Source of the DNA: Salinicoccus kekensis
Lineage (GTDB): Bacteria; Bacillota; Bacilli; Staphylococcales; Salinicoccaceae
DNA length: 64,000 bases
Assembly: GCF_900220995.1 (NCBI RefSeq)
Contig: NZ_OBQF01000007.1
Span: forward strand, 85,215-149,214
Reading direction: 5' to 3'
In this document: piece by piece, positions 46,545 through 57,000 of the stretch
Layout: every line of letters starts with the position of its first letter
Position numbering within the stretch: position 1 is the stretch's first letter
The notes under the pieces: generated by a model
Database searches by the model: none
Told to the model about the DNA's origin: nothing
What the model saw: only the letters and a program-made list of their open reading frames with translations
Position numbers and translations under genes: made by a program

Positions 46545-47357
46545 ATGGAGAAGCATTTGATATGTTTGGATTTGGATGGAACATTACTTACGGATGATAA
46601 AAACATCAGTCCGTATACAAAAGAAGTTTTAAATACACTGAAAAATAAAGGGCACGAGCTGATGATCTCGACCGGCAGACCTTACCGTGCGAGCGAGCCT
46701 TATTATACAGAACTCGGCATGGACACCCCGATCGTCAATTTCAACGGGGCTTTCGTCCACCATCCGCATGACTTCAATTTCAGGACGGTGCATGAGGAAC
46801 TGGACCTTGAAGTCGCGATCGAAATCGCACGGAGGATCCCGGCACTCAATATACAAAACGTCATCGCGGAAATAAAGGACACTGTCTACCTTCATTATCA
46901 TGACGAAGTTTTATTTGACGCGTTCAGCATGGGGGAGCCGGTCGTCAAAGTCGGTGAGCTGACCCAGACGATGGAGGAAGGGCCGACGACGATCCTGATA
47001 CAGGCGGAGGAAAAAGAGATACCGTCGATCAGGCGGGAACTCGACGACCTGTTCGCCGAGGCGATCGAACACAGGCGCTGGGGCGCGCCCTACCCGGTCC
47101 TTGAAATCATCAAAAAAGGGATCAACAAGGCGGTCGGCGTGGATTATGCGCGCGGCTACCTGGGGATCGACCGTAAAAACACCATCGCCTTCGGGGATGA
47201 GGACAATGATACGGAGATGCTCCAGTATGTGGAACATGGTGTGGCCATGAACAATGCAATCGATGATATCAAAAATGTGGCCGATTATGTCACAGATTCA
47301 AATAATGCTGATGGAGTCGGAAAATTTCTGGCTGATTATTTCAGCCTGAAGATATAA
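46545..47357 (+). CDS. Cof-type HAD-IIB family phosphatase
   Basis: A 270-residue HAD hydrolase. Motif I is CLDLDGTLLTDD at the N-terminus with the nucleophilic and acid/base aspartates, motif II is MISTGRPYRAS, the conserved lysine lies in EIIKKGINKAVGV, and motif IV is AFGDEDNDTEML. The alpha/beta cap between residues about 85 and 190 is the type IIB (Cof) cap. Such enzymes dephosphorylate sugar phosphates or cofactors with overlapping specificity; the substrate here is unknown. DegV follows after 20 bases. Confidence 0.9.
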   Translation: MEKHLICLDLDGTLLTDDKNISPYTKEVLNTLKNKGHELMISTGRPYRASEPYYTELGMDTPIVNFNGAFVHHPHDFNFRTVHEELDLEVAIEIARRIPALNIQNVIAEIKDTVYLHYHDEVLFDAFSMGEPVVKVGELTQTMEEGPTTILIQAEEKEIPSIRRELDDLFAEAIEHRRWGAPYPVLEIIKKGINKAVGVDYARGYLGIDRKNTIAFGDEDNDTEMLQYVEHGVAMNNAIDDIKNVADYVTDSNNADGVGKFLADYFSLKI

Positions 47358-47377
47358 ATACAGGAGGTTGATACATT

Positions 47378-48220
47378 ATGAAACTATTTGCCGACAGCTG
47401 TTCGGATATGACACTTGAGGAAACAAAACGTAGAGGGATCGAAGTGCTGCCTCTGACGATAACCATTGATGATGAAAACTACAGGGACCAGCTCGACATC
47501 TCAAGCGAAGAAGTGCTGCAGGCGATCAGGGACGGAAAAAGACCGACGACTTCCCAGGCGAACCCTGAAAATTTCGTGGAGAAGTTCACCCCTTATGTGG
47601 AAAAGGGAGAATCGATATTATATATCGCCTTTTCAAGTGAATTATCCGGCACTTACCAGAGTGCGGTCATCGCAAAGGATACCATCATGGATGAATATCC
47701 CGAGGCGGACATCACACTGATCGATACGAAAGCGGCGAGCTACGGGCTTGGCATGATCGTCGAGCGGGCAAGCGATGATATACAGAACGGGTTGTCCAAA
47801 GAGGATGTCATTGAGAACGTCAAAAAGAATGTCAGGAACGTCCGTCATTTCTTCACTGTAAATGACCTGGATTATCTTGCGCAAGGCGGCAGGCTCTCCA
47901 AAGGGAGCGCCTTCCTCGGCGGGCTCCTGAACATCAAGCCGCTGCTTCATATGGAAGACGGGAAACTGGTGCCGCTCGAGAAACACCGCGGCATAAAAAA
48001 GGTCTTCAGCAGCATGGTCAATCACCTGAATGAAGACAACGTAAAAGGCAGGGCGCATATCGTCCATGCGAATGCGCTCGAAAGTGCAGAACAGTTGAAA
48101 GAGAAGCTGCTTGCCGAGACCGGGCTTGAAGAAGTCAACATCAGCATGATCGGTCCGACGATTTCAAGCCATACCGGCAACGGTACAGTGGCGTTGTTTT
48201 ATTTCAACGAAGGGGTGTAG
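47378..48220 (+). CDS. DegV family fatty-acid-binding protein (FakB-like)
   Basis: A 280-residue DegV/FakB protein. Family landmarks are ADSCSDMTLEE at the N-terminus, TSQANPENFVEKF, the substrate-loop serine in IAFSSELSGTYQSAVIAK (about residue 90), LDYLAQGGRLSKGSAFLGGLLNIKPLL and the C-terminal SSHTGNGTVALFYF. In S. aureus such proteins present fatty acids to the kinase FakA for incorporation of exogenous lipid. No FakA is visible in this window. Three bases separate its stop from cdr, so the two are coupled. Confidence 0.9.
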   Translation: MKLFADSCSDMTLEETKRRGIEVLPLTITIDDENYRDQLDISSEEVLQAIRDGKRPTTSQANPENFVEKFTPYVEKGESILYIAFSSELSGTYQSAVIAKDTIMDEYPEADITLIDTKAASYGLGMIVERASDDIQNGLSKEDVIENVKKNVRNVRHFFTVNDLDYLAQGGRLSKGSAFLGGLLNIKPLLHMEDGKLVPLEKHRGIKKVFSSMVNHLNEDNVKGRAHIVHANALESAEQLKEKLLAETGLEEVNISMIGPTISSHTGNGTVALFYFNEGV

Positions 48221-48223
48221 GAA

Positions 48224-49570
48224 ATGGGTAAAGTCGTTGTTGTGGGCGGTGTTGCAGGAGGCGCCACGGCCGCATCACAGCTGAGGCGCCTTGATCCGGA
48301 CTGTGAAATCGTCATCTTTGAAAAGGACCGCGATATCAGTTTTGCCAACTGCGGCCTGCCCTACCACATCGGTGGTGAAGTGGCGGAACGCAGCCAGCTG
48401 ATTGCGGCCACTCCCGAAAGCTTCGGCAAAAAGGATGTCACTGTCCGTACTTATCATGAAGTCATCAAAGTGAACACTTCCGAAAACTTCGTCACGGTCA
48501 AAAATCTGGAGTCCGGGGAGATCTTTGAAGAATCATATGACCACCTTGTCCTCTCCCCGGGCGGCAGGCCGCGGATCGTCCCGGCGCTTGCCGGCGTCCC
48601 GGAAAACCATGTCCTCCACACGCTTGAAGATATGGATGAGATCATGAAGTACATCGATGAGGAAGATATACGGGAAGTGGTCATCGTCGGTTCCGGATTC
48701 ATCGGAATGGAAGTGACGGAGAACTTGAGGATGCGTGATATCGATGTCACACTCGTCCACAGGAACGGCTACCTTTACGGCCATATCGAAGAGGAGATGG
48801 CCGCCGTCCTCCAGCAGACGCTCGAAGACCACGGGGTCACTTTGAAGATGAATTCCGAAATCGACCGCGTCGCCGATGGCTATGCCCATCTGACGACGAA
48901 TGAAAAAATTCCGGCCCCGATGATCATCCAGGGCATCGGCCTGACACCGAATACGGAGTTTTTAAGGGATTCCGGAGTGGACGTCACCGACCGCGGCCTC
49001 ATCCCGGTGAATGAATACGGGCAGACGAACATCGAGAATGTCTACGCCCTTGGTGACATCATGGAGACGAACTACCTGCATGCACCGGAAATACGTGCAA
49101 ACATCAAGCTTGCATGGCCCGCACACCGCATGGCCTACACGATCGCCAATCATATACACGGCGGATATGACGTGAAGTTTGAAGGCTTGCTCGGCACGAA
49201 CATCATGCGGCTCTTCGAATATGAAATCGGCGCAATCGGGCTCGAACGGAAAGACGTCCGTGACATCGAGCATTTCGTCATCGATAATCAACAGAATTTC
49301 AAGGCAGGTTACATGGAAGGCGCATCGAAGATCCGGACCAAGATATATGTCGGCAACGACGGCACGATCTTACGGGCTGCGATGATTTCAAAAAGCGGCG
49401 TCGATAAACGGCTCGACACACTCGCCGCCCATATCCGGGCCGGCGGAAAAGCACAGGACCTCATCAATATCGAAGTCGCATATTCCCCGCCGTTCTCAAG
49501 CCCGAAAAGTGACTTGAACATGGTCGGATATAAAGCGATCGAGGAGATGAAGAAACGCGGATTATATTGA
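48224..49570 (+). CDS. cdr: CoA-disulfide reductase
   Basis: A 448-residue pyridine nucleotide-disulfide oxidoreductase. FAD motif VVVGGVAGGATAASQLRRL; the single redox cysteine is in FANCGLPYHIGG (about residue 43), characteristic of CoADR and NADH oxidase-like enzymes. The NAD(P)H motif is VVIVGSGFIGMEVTENL (about residue 150), and the second FAD block is VYALGDIMETNYL. Staphylococci use CoA as a main low-molecular-weight thiol and keep it reduced with this enzyme. The ribosome site lies inside the end of degV (GAAGGGG). Confidence 0.93.
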   Translation: MGKVVVVGGVAGGATAASQLRRLDPDCEIVIFEKDRDISFANCGLPYHIGGEVAERSQLIAATPESFGKKDVTVRTYHEVIKVNTSENFVTVKNLESGEIFEESYDHLVLSPGGRPRIVPALAGVPENHVLHTLEDMDEIMKYIDEEDIREVVIVGSGFIGMEVTENLRMRDIDVTLVHRNGYLYGHIEEEMAAVLQQTLEDHGVTLKMNSEIDRVADGYAHLTTNEKIPAPMIIQGIGLTPNTEFLRDSGVDVTDRGLIPVNEYGQTNIENVYALGDIMETNYLHAPEIRANIKLAWPAHRMAYTIANHIHGGYDVKFEGLLGTNIMRLFEYEIGAIGLERKDVRDIEHFVIDNQQNFKAGYMEGASKIRTKIYVGNDGTILRAAMISKSGVDKRLDTLAAHIRAGGKAQDLINIEVAYSPPFSSPKSDLNMVGYKAIEEMKKRGLY

Positions 49571-49579
49571 GAATAAAGG

Positions 49580-49609
49580 ACCACGGCTCTGGATGAGTCG
49601 TGGTTTTTT
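49580..49609 (+). terminator. Terminator of the HAD-degV-cdr operon
   Basis: A 10-bp stem ACCACGGCTC/GAGTCGTGGT (one G-T pair) followed by TTTTTT. Confidence 0.9.
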
Positions 49610-49633
49610 GTGCGCCCGGGTGCCTGGGGTACT

Positions 49634-49930
49634 TTTCCGATCTGAGGTCCCTTTTATTCCCCTGCAAATCGGATTCGTCATGCTTTTCCGATTTGTGACG
49701 CCTTTTACTCCCCTGCAAATCGATTTCGTCATGCTTTTCCGATTTGTGACGCCTTTTACTCCCCTGCAAATCGGATTCGTCATGCTTTTCCGATTTGATC
49801 CGCCTTTTACTCCCCTGCAAATCGGATTCGAAATGATTTTCCGATTTGATCCGCCCTTTATTCCCCTGCAGATCGGATTCTTCATGCTTTTCCGATTTGC
49901 ACCGCCCTTTATTCCCATCCAAATCGGACT
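49634..49930. repeat. Array E: 51-bp tandem dyad array between convergent cdr and amylase-like gene
   Basis: This fills the 420-base gap. CCGAT recurs at 49637, 49688, 49739, 49790, 49841 and 49892, exactly 51 bp apart. Each unit has arms TCCGATTTG and CAAATCGGA, a 20-base inner spacer rich in C and T (CGCCTTTTACTCCCCTG), and a 13-base outer spacer (TTCGTCATGCTTT). The sequence is unrelated to the 41-bp arrays. Because 51 is a multiple of 3, frames on both strands stay open across it; I do not regard these as genes. Confidence 0.93.
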
Positions 49931-49953
49931 CCGCGTGCACCCTCTCCCCTCCT

Positions 49954-49984
49954 AAACAGAAAGAACCCCGGATCCCCGGGGTTC
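49954..49984 (-). terminator. Terminator of the amylase-like gene
   Basis: Perfect stem GAACCCCGG/CCGGGGTTC with a 4-base loop; on the minus strand it is followed by TTTCTGTTT, 6 bases after the stop. Confidence 0.8.
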
Positions 49985-49990
49985 AGTCAT

Positions 49991-51421
49991 TTATTTGTTC
50001 TGACTCTCTCTGTATTTTTTGTTTTTCCGTCCTGCAAGGAAGATGAAGAGTGCAAATCCGCCGAAGATGATGACGCTCGCAATGACATAGCCGTTGTTGA
50101 AGCCGCTCTCCTCCACAATTGCGTAGAGTTCGGTCTCTTCACGGTCGAGCACGGCGATGTATTCGCCGGGTGCCGTGGCGCGGATCATATCGCCGATCAG
50201 CATGCCGCTCAGCACTTTGCCTTCATCCACGTCATCGAGGTTCAGGTTCACGCCGTTCGTCTCGCTAGTATCGTTGACATTCAAAATAAAGTCCACGTCG
50301 TTCGTATGATAGCGGGTGATGTAATGCCCGTCGCTCTGATGCAGCGTTTCAAGATCGCCGGTGAATGCATTTTTATGGTCGTTGTAGACGTTGCTGATGT
50401 GTTCAATGTACTCGACCACTTCCTGGTCGGTCCAGAGGTCCATCTGCGGATGGATGTCCGGTATCGTCTCACCGTTCAGCGCGACTTCCGTCCCGTACAG
50501 CATGCTGATCGGTCCGGCATGGCTGTACAAGTAGGTCACAAGCTGCTTGACGCGTGTGCCGGGGAACATGTTCTCCTCCACGGCATGGGATGTGAACCGT
50601 TCGCTGAACCAGTGGTCCGCGAGCAGCATATGCTCCGATTCCGGGATTTCAGGTATTTCACGGTTCACCGTGGCATAGGCTTCCGCAAGCGTCTGCCGCA
50701 TCGTTTCATCTGCGATATGGTCGAATCCTTCCGCCGACAAACCTTCCGTCGTGGCGAAACCATATGTCTTCACGCCGCCGGGCAGCACTTCGCCTGCATC
50801 GACGCCGTCCTGTGCGATCATCATGGACAGCCCGTCTATATTGAACTCATCCACGAAATTACTGATGGCTTCCTGATATTCACTCTGGACGTCCGCATCC
50901 GTCAAGTCCAGCATCGCGAGATCTTTATCATCGATGTAATCGCCGTATATGCTGTTCACGTTCAATTCGTCCGCCGCGCCGGCACCGTCGATAGATACCG
51001 CAGGTACATCGACGATGACCTCAAGTCCCATATCATGTGCCGCTTCGACAAGGCTCTCCAGTCCTTCAGCCCCGCCGAGGCCCGCATCGATTTCCTCATA
51101 GCTTTCGACATCGTAGCCGAGGTAGTCATCCGGTGCAAACGCGAACACCGGTGATAAGTGGATGGCTGTAAAGCCCATGTCCCGGATATATTCGAGGTTC
51201 TGTTCGATCCCGGTGAAGTCCCCGCCGAAACGAAGCTCGGGGTTCTCATCCTCCGGCACTGATTCATCGGTTGAAGTGTCCGCATTCAGGAAGCGGTCCA
51301 CCACAATGCTGTAGATCCGGTCCGTATCATTCACTGTCGTATTCGCTGATATATATGTAGAAGGTGTATAAAGTGCCATGCCGAGAATCAGCACTGACAT
51401 CACTGTTTTAAATATTTTCAT
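49991..51421 (-). CDS. Membrane-anchored alpha-amylase-like protein, apparently without catalytic residues
   Basis: A 476-residue protein with an N-terminal signal peptide (residues about 1-26), a GH13 amylase-like barrel, and a C-terminal membrane helix (VIASVIIFGGFALFIFLAG) with a short basic tail, so the barrel faces outside. Recognisable GH13 parts are RIYSIVVDRFLNAD, GGDFTGIEQNLEYIRDMGFTAIHLSPVF and YGTEVALNG. The catalytic motifs are degraded: the DVVxNH region reads VDVPAVSID, the nucleophile region GxRxD reads DGLSMMIAQDG, the acid/base region GEIW reads LLADHWF, and NHD reads ENM. It is intact and has its own terminator, so it is probably a functional pseudoenzyme, perhaps a glycan or cell-wall binder. 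Confidence 0.8.
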   Translation of the reverse strand: MKIFKTVMSVLILGMALYTPSTYISANTTVNDTDRIYSIVVDRFLNADTSTDESVPEDENPELRFGGDFTGIEQNLEYIRDMGFTAIHLSPVFAFAPDDYLGYDVESYEEIDAGLGGAEGLESLVEAAHDMGLEVIVDVPAVSIDGAGAADELNVNSIYGDYIDDKDLAMLDLTDADVQSEYQEAISNFVDEFNIDGLSMMIAQDGVDAGEVLPGGVKTYGFATTEGLSAEGFDHIADETMRQTLAEAYATVNREIPEIPESEHMLLADHWFSERFTSHAVEENMFPGTRVKQLVTYLYSHAGPISMLYGTEVALNGETIPDIHPQMDLWTDQEVVEYIEHISNVYNDHKNAFTGDLETLHQSDGHYITRYHTNDVDFILNVNDTSETNGVNLNLDDVDEGKVLSGMLIGDMIRATAPGEYIAVLDREETELYAIVEESGFNNGYVIASVIIFGGFALFIFLAGRKNKKYRESQNK

Positions 51422-51511
51422 TATCTATGCCTGCCTTTAGTTTCATATCTTCACCAGTATACTAGATTCGTGAATCGTTCGGTCGGTTTTTGCCAAAAGT
51501 TCATAAATTCG

Positions 51512-51544
51512 ATAAAAAAACTGCAGATCTCAGATGATCTGCAG
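51512..51544 (-). terminator. Terminator of yisL-like gene
   Basis: Perfect stem ACTGCAGATC/GATCTGCAGT with a 6-base loop, followed on the minus strand by TTTTTTTATCG. Confidence 0.92.
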
Positions 51545-51557
51545 TATGGATTGCAAA

Positions 51558-51944
51558 TTAAAACATTGAGCTTAAAGGTCCAAGCGGCAAATAGATGCCG
51601 AGGCCGACAGTGATGACGACGATGACAACCGCTGCAATCGTCAGGCCTTTTGCGGCCGGTGCGCTCCTGTTCGCCCTGACGAGGCTGATTTCCATCAGTG
51701 CCACAGCTGCAAGGCCGAACAATACTTTAAGGCCGTACATCATATGGCCGCCGGATGCGCTGATGCCTTCCATATTTTGAATGTAGACGAGCAATCCGCT
51801 GAATATCAGAAAGATGTAGTCCGCCCTGAGGATCATATGCGTCATCTTCCCTGCATTATTCGGGCTGTCCCTCAAATAAAGTACAAGGGCGATGACATAC
51901 AGGATCACTGCCAGGATAATGGTGGTCAAATGTAAGTGTATCAT
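51558..51944 (-). CDS. YisL family (UPF0344/DUF1516) membrane protein
   Basis: A 128-residue protein with four membrane helices starting MIHLHLTTIILAVILYVIA. The family features are the N-terminal HLH, HMILRADYIFLIFSGLLVY, and MYGLKVLFGLAAVALMEISL. In S. aureus and Bacillus the gene has no known function; it lies near the FAH-family gene and addA as here. It may be co-transcribed with the FAH-family gene, which ends 76 bases upstream without an intervening terminator. Confidence 0.87.
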   Translation of the reverse strand: MIHLHLTTIILAVILYVIALVLYLRDSPNNAGKMTHMILRADYIFLIFSGLLVYIQNMEGISASGGHMMYGLKVLFGLAAVALMEISLVRANRSAPAAKGLTIAAVVIVVITVGLGIYLPLGPLSSMF

Positions 51945-52020
51945 CCGTTCTTTCCTTTCCTGTTCAGTCTAAAATCATACGCATCAATTATAACACTGAT
52001 CAAGACAAGATTTTAAGGGT

Positions 52021-52923
52021 CTATTTTTCAATATATGTCGTTAATGTGCCGATTCCATTGATCGAAACCCGGATTTCATCACCCGGCTTGAGGAACTGCG
52101 GCGGATTCATGCCTGCCCCGACGCCGCTCGGCGTACCTGTTGCGATCACGTCGCCCGGCTGCAGTGTGATGTACTTTGAAATTTCCGCGATGAGTTCATC
52201 CAGCTTCAGCACCATGTCGCTCGTCGAGCCGTCCTGTCTGATCTCACCGTTCACTTTCGTCACGATGGAAGTCGATTCCGGGTTCGGAAGCTCATCCTTC
52301 GTCACGATGAAGGGTCCCATCGGTGCCGAACCTTTCAGGTTTTTGGCAAGGAACGCCTGTGCATGCTCCCTCTGCAGCTCACGTGCGGTGATGTCGTTTA
52401 AGATTGTGTAGCCGTATATATAATCGAGCGCCATGCTGCTGTCTATCTTCCATGCCTCTTTACCGATGACCACGGCGAGCTCACCTTCATAGTCCAGCTC
52501 ATTCGTGATGTCCTGGTGGTTCGGGATCACCGCCTCGTCACCTTCCAGGCTTGAAGCGGCCTTTGTGAAGACGTAGAGGCTCTCCACCTTGCTCTTCATC
52601 TCTTCAGCATGTGCCTTATAGTTGCGGCCGAGTGCGATGACATTATTCGGCGGCGTGACCGGTGCGAGGAACTTTATATCACTGAAAGGTGCTTTGTATT
52701 GGTCCGGATCTGACGATTCCCTTGCTTTTTCAACCAGCTTTCTGACGATTTCCTGAAAATCGAGTGTATGATAAGTCGAGATCCCCTCGAGCAAAGTTTT
52801 CGGATAGTTCTCATCTTCCCCAAAATCTGCAAACAATTTCGGCAAGATCCATGCACTTTCCTCACGTTTCACTTTTACCCCATAATAAGTGCTGCCCTGA
52901 TATTCAAAAGTCAAAAATTTCAT
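52021..52923 (-). CDS. Fumarylacetoacetate hydrolase family protein
   Basis: A 300-residue protein with the FAH catalytic fold in residues about 90-300. Metal-binding residues are seen in [18 protein letters not shown] (E-x-E) and the following [16 protein letters not shown] (D). [15 protein letters not shown] opens the domain and [12 protein letters not shown] is the conserved oxyanion loop. FAH-family members include acylpyruvases, oxaloacetate decarboxylases and hydratases of aromatic breakdown; no pathway neighbours are present, so an acylpyruvase or oxaloacetate decarboxylase role is only a guess. Confidence 0.9.
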   Translation of the reverse strand: MKFLTFEYQGSTYYGVKVKREESAWILPKLFADFGEDENYPKTLLEGISTYHTLDFQEIVRKLVEKARESSDPDQYKAPFSDIKFLAPVTPPNNVIALGRNYKAHAEEMKSKVESLYVFTKAASSLEGDEAVIPNHQDITNELDYEGELAVVIGKEAWKIDSSMALDYIYGYTILNDITARELQREHAQAFLAKNLKGSAPMGPFIVTKDELPNPESTSIVTKVNGEIRQDGSTSDMVLKLDELIAEISKYITLQPGDVIATGTPSGVGAGMNPPQFLKPGDEIRVSINGIGTLTTYIEK

Positions 52924-52983
52924 GGAATTCTCTCCTTAAATTGTATTTGAATATATTATACCAAACATCAATGCTTAATTCTT

Positions 52984-54084
52984 TCATTTCTTAATATTCA
53001 CAACACTCAATTGTTCCAGGGTTTTTATTTCCTGACGCTTAAGGATGAAGGCTGCGACGAGCAGCAATGCGTACACCGCAAGCACTATGGTCACCGTCGT
53101 CATGATCGAGACTTCACCGAACAGGCCGAAGCCCGATCCGTAGAATAAAACCACCATCACGAAATTGAAGGCGATGTACAGTGTGAGCCCCTTCTCCCCT
53201 GCGGCCGCAAATAATGCGCGCACCTTCTCAGGCAGGAACAGGCTCAAAAGCAAGAGCGCCATGAAGTAGCCCGCACCGAGCAGCGGCCCACCGAAGTAAA
53301 TTGCGAATGTCGTCGCTGCAAATGAGCCGAGTGAGAGGATCTCGATGATCTTTATCATGATCCCGCCCAAGATGAGCGCCGCCGCCACTGCGGTCATCAT
53401 GCCCGCATTGTTCCTGATGAGCCCGCCGGTGCTGAAGTGGTGGAGGACCATGCCGAGGAAGATCCACGGCAGTATCGAGAGCGTCCACATGAACCAGCTG
53501 CCCAGCTGGTAAGTCATGAACACTTCGATGTTCAGGCCGATGATCGCGAAGTAATCCGATCCGCCGAAGACGCTGCTGAAGCGGTTCACCTGCTGGATGC
53601 TCGAGTAGATGATGTCACCCGGCGAGCCGAACCCGCTCCACAGTATGATCAGGCCGTTGAAGACCAGATGGAGGGCGAATAAAAACCCGAATGATGCGAG
53701 AATGATCTTCCAGTCGAGCCGGAGGAAAAGTGCCGCGATGATGCTCATGATTATGATCCCGGGCAGTGCGTCGAATCCGAATAAAAACACCGTCGAAATC
53801 ATGATGAAGAACAGCATGACGACGAGCGTCAGGATGACGTTCAGCGGCCGGTGCGCCCTGAATGTCATCAGCAGGTAGCCTGCAGCGATGGATATCAGGG
53901 GCACCACCGCCCCGCCGATGAACATGTTCATGATCTGGAAGTTCGTCCTTTCGGCGCCGTGGAAATATTCATAAGGGTTGATGACGTCAAGCGGCACCGA
54001 GAATCTCATCCCGTTATACAGTGCCAGCAGCAGGATCGCGGCACCGATTATAAAAAATATATGTTGTCTATAGTCAGTCTTCAA
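52984..54084 (-). CDS. Polytopic membrane protein, DUF418-like
   Basis: A 366-residue protein with about ten hydrophobic segments. The C-terminal half (FGGPLLGAGYFMALLLLSLF, GEKGLTLYIAFNFVMVVLFYGSGFGLFG) matches the DUF418/YeiB type of membrane protein found next to transporters in Bacillales. Function unknown. It starts with TTG inside the end of addA (11-base overlap) with GGAG from the addA coding sequence as ribosome site, so its translation is coupled to the recombination operon. I see no mechanistic link to DNA repair. Confidence 0.75.
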   Translation of the reverse strand: MKTDYRQHIFFIIGAAILLLALYNGMRFSVPLDVINPYEYFHGAERTNFQIMNMFIGGAVVPLISIAAGYLLMTFRAHRPLNVILTLVVMLFFIMISTVFLFGFDALPGIIIMSIIAALFLRLDWKIILASFGFLFALHLVFNGLIILWSGFGSPGDIIYSSIQQVNRFSSVFGGSDYFAIIGLNIEVFMTYQLGSWFMWTLSILPWIFLGMVLHHFSTGGLIRNNAGMMTAVAAALILGGIMIKIIEILSLGSFAATTFAIYFGGPLLGAGYFMALLLLSLFLPEKVRALFAAAGEKGLTLYIAFNFVMVVLFYGSGFGLFGEVSIMTTVTIVLAVYALLLVAAFILKRQEIKTLEQLSVVNIKK

Positions 54085-57000
54085 CTTTTATCGCTCCATA
54101 TAAAAAGAAATACAGATATACTTCCACTTCCCTGCCGAGCGCTTTTTCAGCCGAACGGCGGTAAATATCCATCTGTGTTTTATAACGTTCCGCAAGTTCC
54201 CGCTTATCTGCACCGGGCGGCACCCAGTCGGTCTTATAGTCGATGATGGTGTAGTGTCCATCGATCTCCAGAAGGCAGTCCATGATCCCCTGGACGATCT
54301 GATCTTCATGCTCCGAGTAGCCGATTGCCTGCTGATTCATTATGAAGGGGATCTCCGTATGGATCTGCTTCTGGTTTTCAAGCAGTTCCATCATCACGGG
54401 ATCATTGAAGAACCTCGAGATGTTGTCCTTTATCCTGTACACATGGACGTCGGTCAAAAACGTCTCCCTCTCACGGATCGTTGAAATCAGCCGGTCGATG
54501 TACGCTTCCGACTCACCGGCACCGAGTGCGGATAATTTCGGCCAGTCATTCATCAGATGCATCATCACTTCATGCATGACCGTCCCGAAGATCGGTGCTT
54601 CGACACCCCGGTTCAGGAATTCCGGCTCCCTTAAGTTGACTTTCCGCGTATGACGGACGATTTTGGCATCATCCGGATGCGTGCTGTTTTTGCGCTTGAT
54701 CTCGGTGACGGACTCCTTATGCACAAGGTCCGTGAGACCCGGGCTGTGGTAGCGGTGGCTGAACTTGTCATACAGCCCGTCCCCCCGGCCCGCGTCCACA
54801 TTTAAAAGCGTCTCCGGGGACAGATGGTACATCTTCTCCTCTTCGGCTGCATCCTCGATTTCGACATCGATGAGTTCAAGGAAATCATACTCTGCATCGA
54901 TCAAGTATTTCAGGACCGGGAAGATCAGTTCCTGCACGCTGTTGATGTTCAGCCTGTAATCGGCGAGCACCATGCCGCCGTTGTAGAGATATTTCTCCTT
55001 CTGTTCCTTCTTGAAGACGACGGGTATCGTCAGCTGCTCCACCGCCCGCGTCATCGCCACATAGATCAGGCGCATCTCCTCTGAGATTGTCTCCTTCTTG
55101 ATGTATTCCTGCATGACGATTGAATGGATGCTCGGCAGGATCGTATTGTCACGGCTGTTGAAACGTTTGAAGCCGATGCCGTAATCCGCATGCACGATCA
55201 CCCTGGCATGCAGGTCCCTGAAATTCAGATTCCTGTGGATGCCGGCATAGATGACATGATCGAACTCGAGCCCCTTCGATGCATGGATCGTCATCACCCG
55301 GAGGATGTCGTCATCCGGCGACACGGTGTTCTCTTCGCCGAAGTCCTGTCCGTCTGCGATCATCCTTGTGATCGTCGTGATGAACTGGTAAAGGGAAATA
55401 TGCGACATCTCCTCAAATTCCATCGCCTTCTCGACAAGCCCGTTCAGGTTCGCCCGCCTGTTCTGCCCGCCCGGCAGGCCTGAGAAATATTCCAAAAGAT
55501 TGAACTGGTAATAAATTTCATCGATCAGTTCGGGGACGCTCAAATACCGCTCCTGTGTGCGCAGTTCATCGAGCACCGTGAAGAAACCGTCCAGCCGCTT
55601 CTTCAGATCGTCCTCCGCCTCGTACTCCCGGGCCGCTTCGTACATGTAGACCGCTTCCGATCCGGCGCGGATCTTCGCAATATCCTCCTCGCTGAAATCG
55701 AACTGCGGCAGGCGCATCGTGCCGGTGAAGTGATCGTCCTGCAGCGGATTGTCGATGATCGACAGTATGCTCAGGAGCGAACGCACTTCAAGGGTGTCGA
55801 GGTAACCGGTGCGGTTGTTGACGTAAACCGGCAGACCCGCTTCACTCAGCATTTTCCGGTAGTCTTCATTATCCGTCGTATTGCGCGTCAGGATGACGAT
55901 GTCCCTATAATCCGCCCCGCGTGACACTTTCTCCTTGATGACATCGATGATGTGCCTGATTTCGGCATTCCCTTCGATCTCATCCGCTTCTTCGATCACA
56001 TGGAGCTCCTGTCTGATTTCCGGTGCATCCAGATAGTTGCCCTGGACGAGCTTCTGGGTGTCATCATATTCGATTTCACCGACCGTTTCATCCATGATCC
56101 TTTCAAACAGGCTGTTGGTCAGATCCAGCACTTCGCCCCTCGACCTGAAGTTATGGTTCAAATTGATGATCTTCCCGCTGCCAGGCTTCCTGAAGCGGTT
56201 CGCTTTTTCGATGAAGAGCGACGGGTCCGCCTGCCTGAATTTATAGATGGACTGTTTCACGTCCCCCACCATGAACAGGTTGCCGTCCTTCTCATCCCCG
56301 CTCTTGATCAGGGAGATGATCGCCTCCTGCACCCGGTTGATGTCCTGGTATTCGTCTATCATGATTTCCTTAAACTGCTCCCGGTAAATTTCAGCCACTT
56401 CATGATCGTTTGCATTCAGTATCGCGAGGGCATAATGCTCATAATCGGAGAAGTCCATTTCATTCCGGAGGTTCTTCTGATGCCTGAAACCCTGGAGCAC
56501 ATCGATGGCGATGCGGATGAGGGTGTTGTTCATCTCATTCATCGGCGACAGTTCATCCACCGCATCCCCGACCGTATAGGCAGGGAGTGACAATAATTCA
56601 CTATAGGACTGCTTCACTTTATTCTGAGTGTCGGTCAGGTGTTTCTTCTCATAGGGATCGGCGATCTTTTTGAAGAATGCCGTCCGCCCGTCCTTCAAGG
56701 AGAAGGGCGGCAGATTGACGGCTTCGCCGCGGAGGTTCGCCTCCACTGCCCGCTCCACCGCACGCATCAGATCCGCCAGTGCGTCAAATGCATCGCGCTT
56801 CTGCGTCTCCTTGATGTCTTCATGATAAATGGCGTGGTACGCCTTGTGCAGTTCCTGGAGCGACGTTTCGAGTGCGATCAGCTTATGCCTGATGATTTCA
56901 TTATATGCATCGACGATGGCCTCAAGATGCGACACGTCTTCATACTGGTCGATCCGGCTTTCCAGAAATCTGAGCGGATCCGGGCTTGCGACCGCTGTGA

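Noticed and set aside
49593..49955. Open frames of about 120-160 codons with 17-residue repeats on both strands across array E
   Set aside because: The 51-bp period is a multiple of 3, so any stop-free unit stays open. The frames cross two terminators, have no ribosome site and are open on both strands; the arms, not the codons, are conserved.
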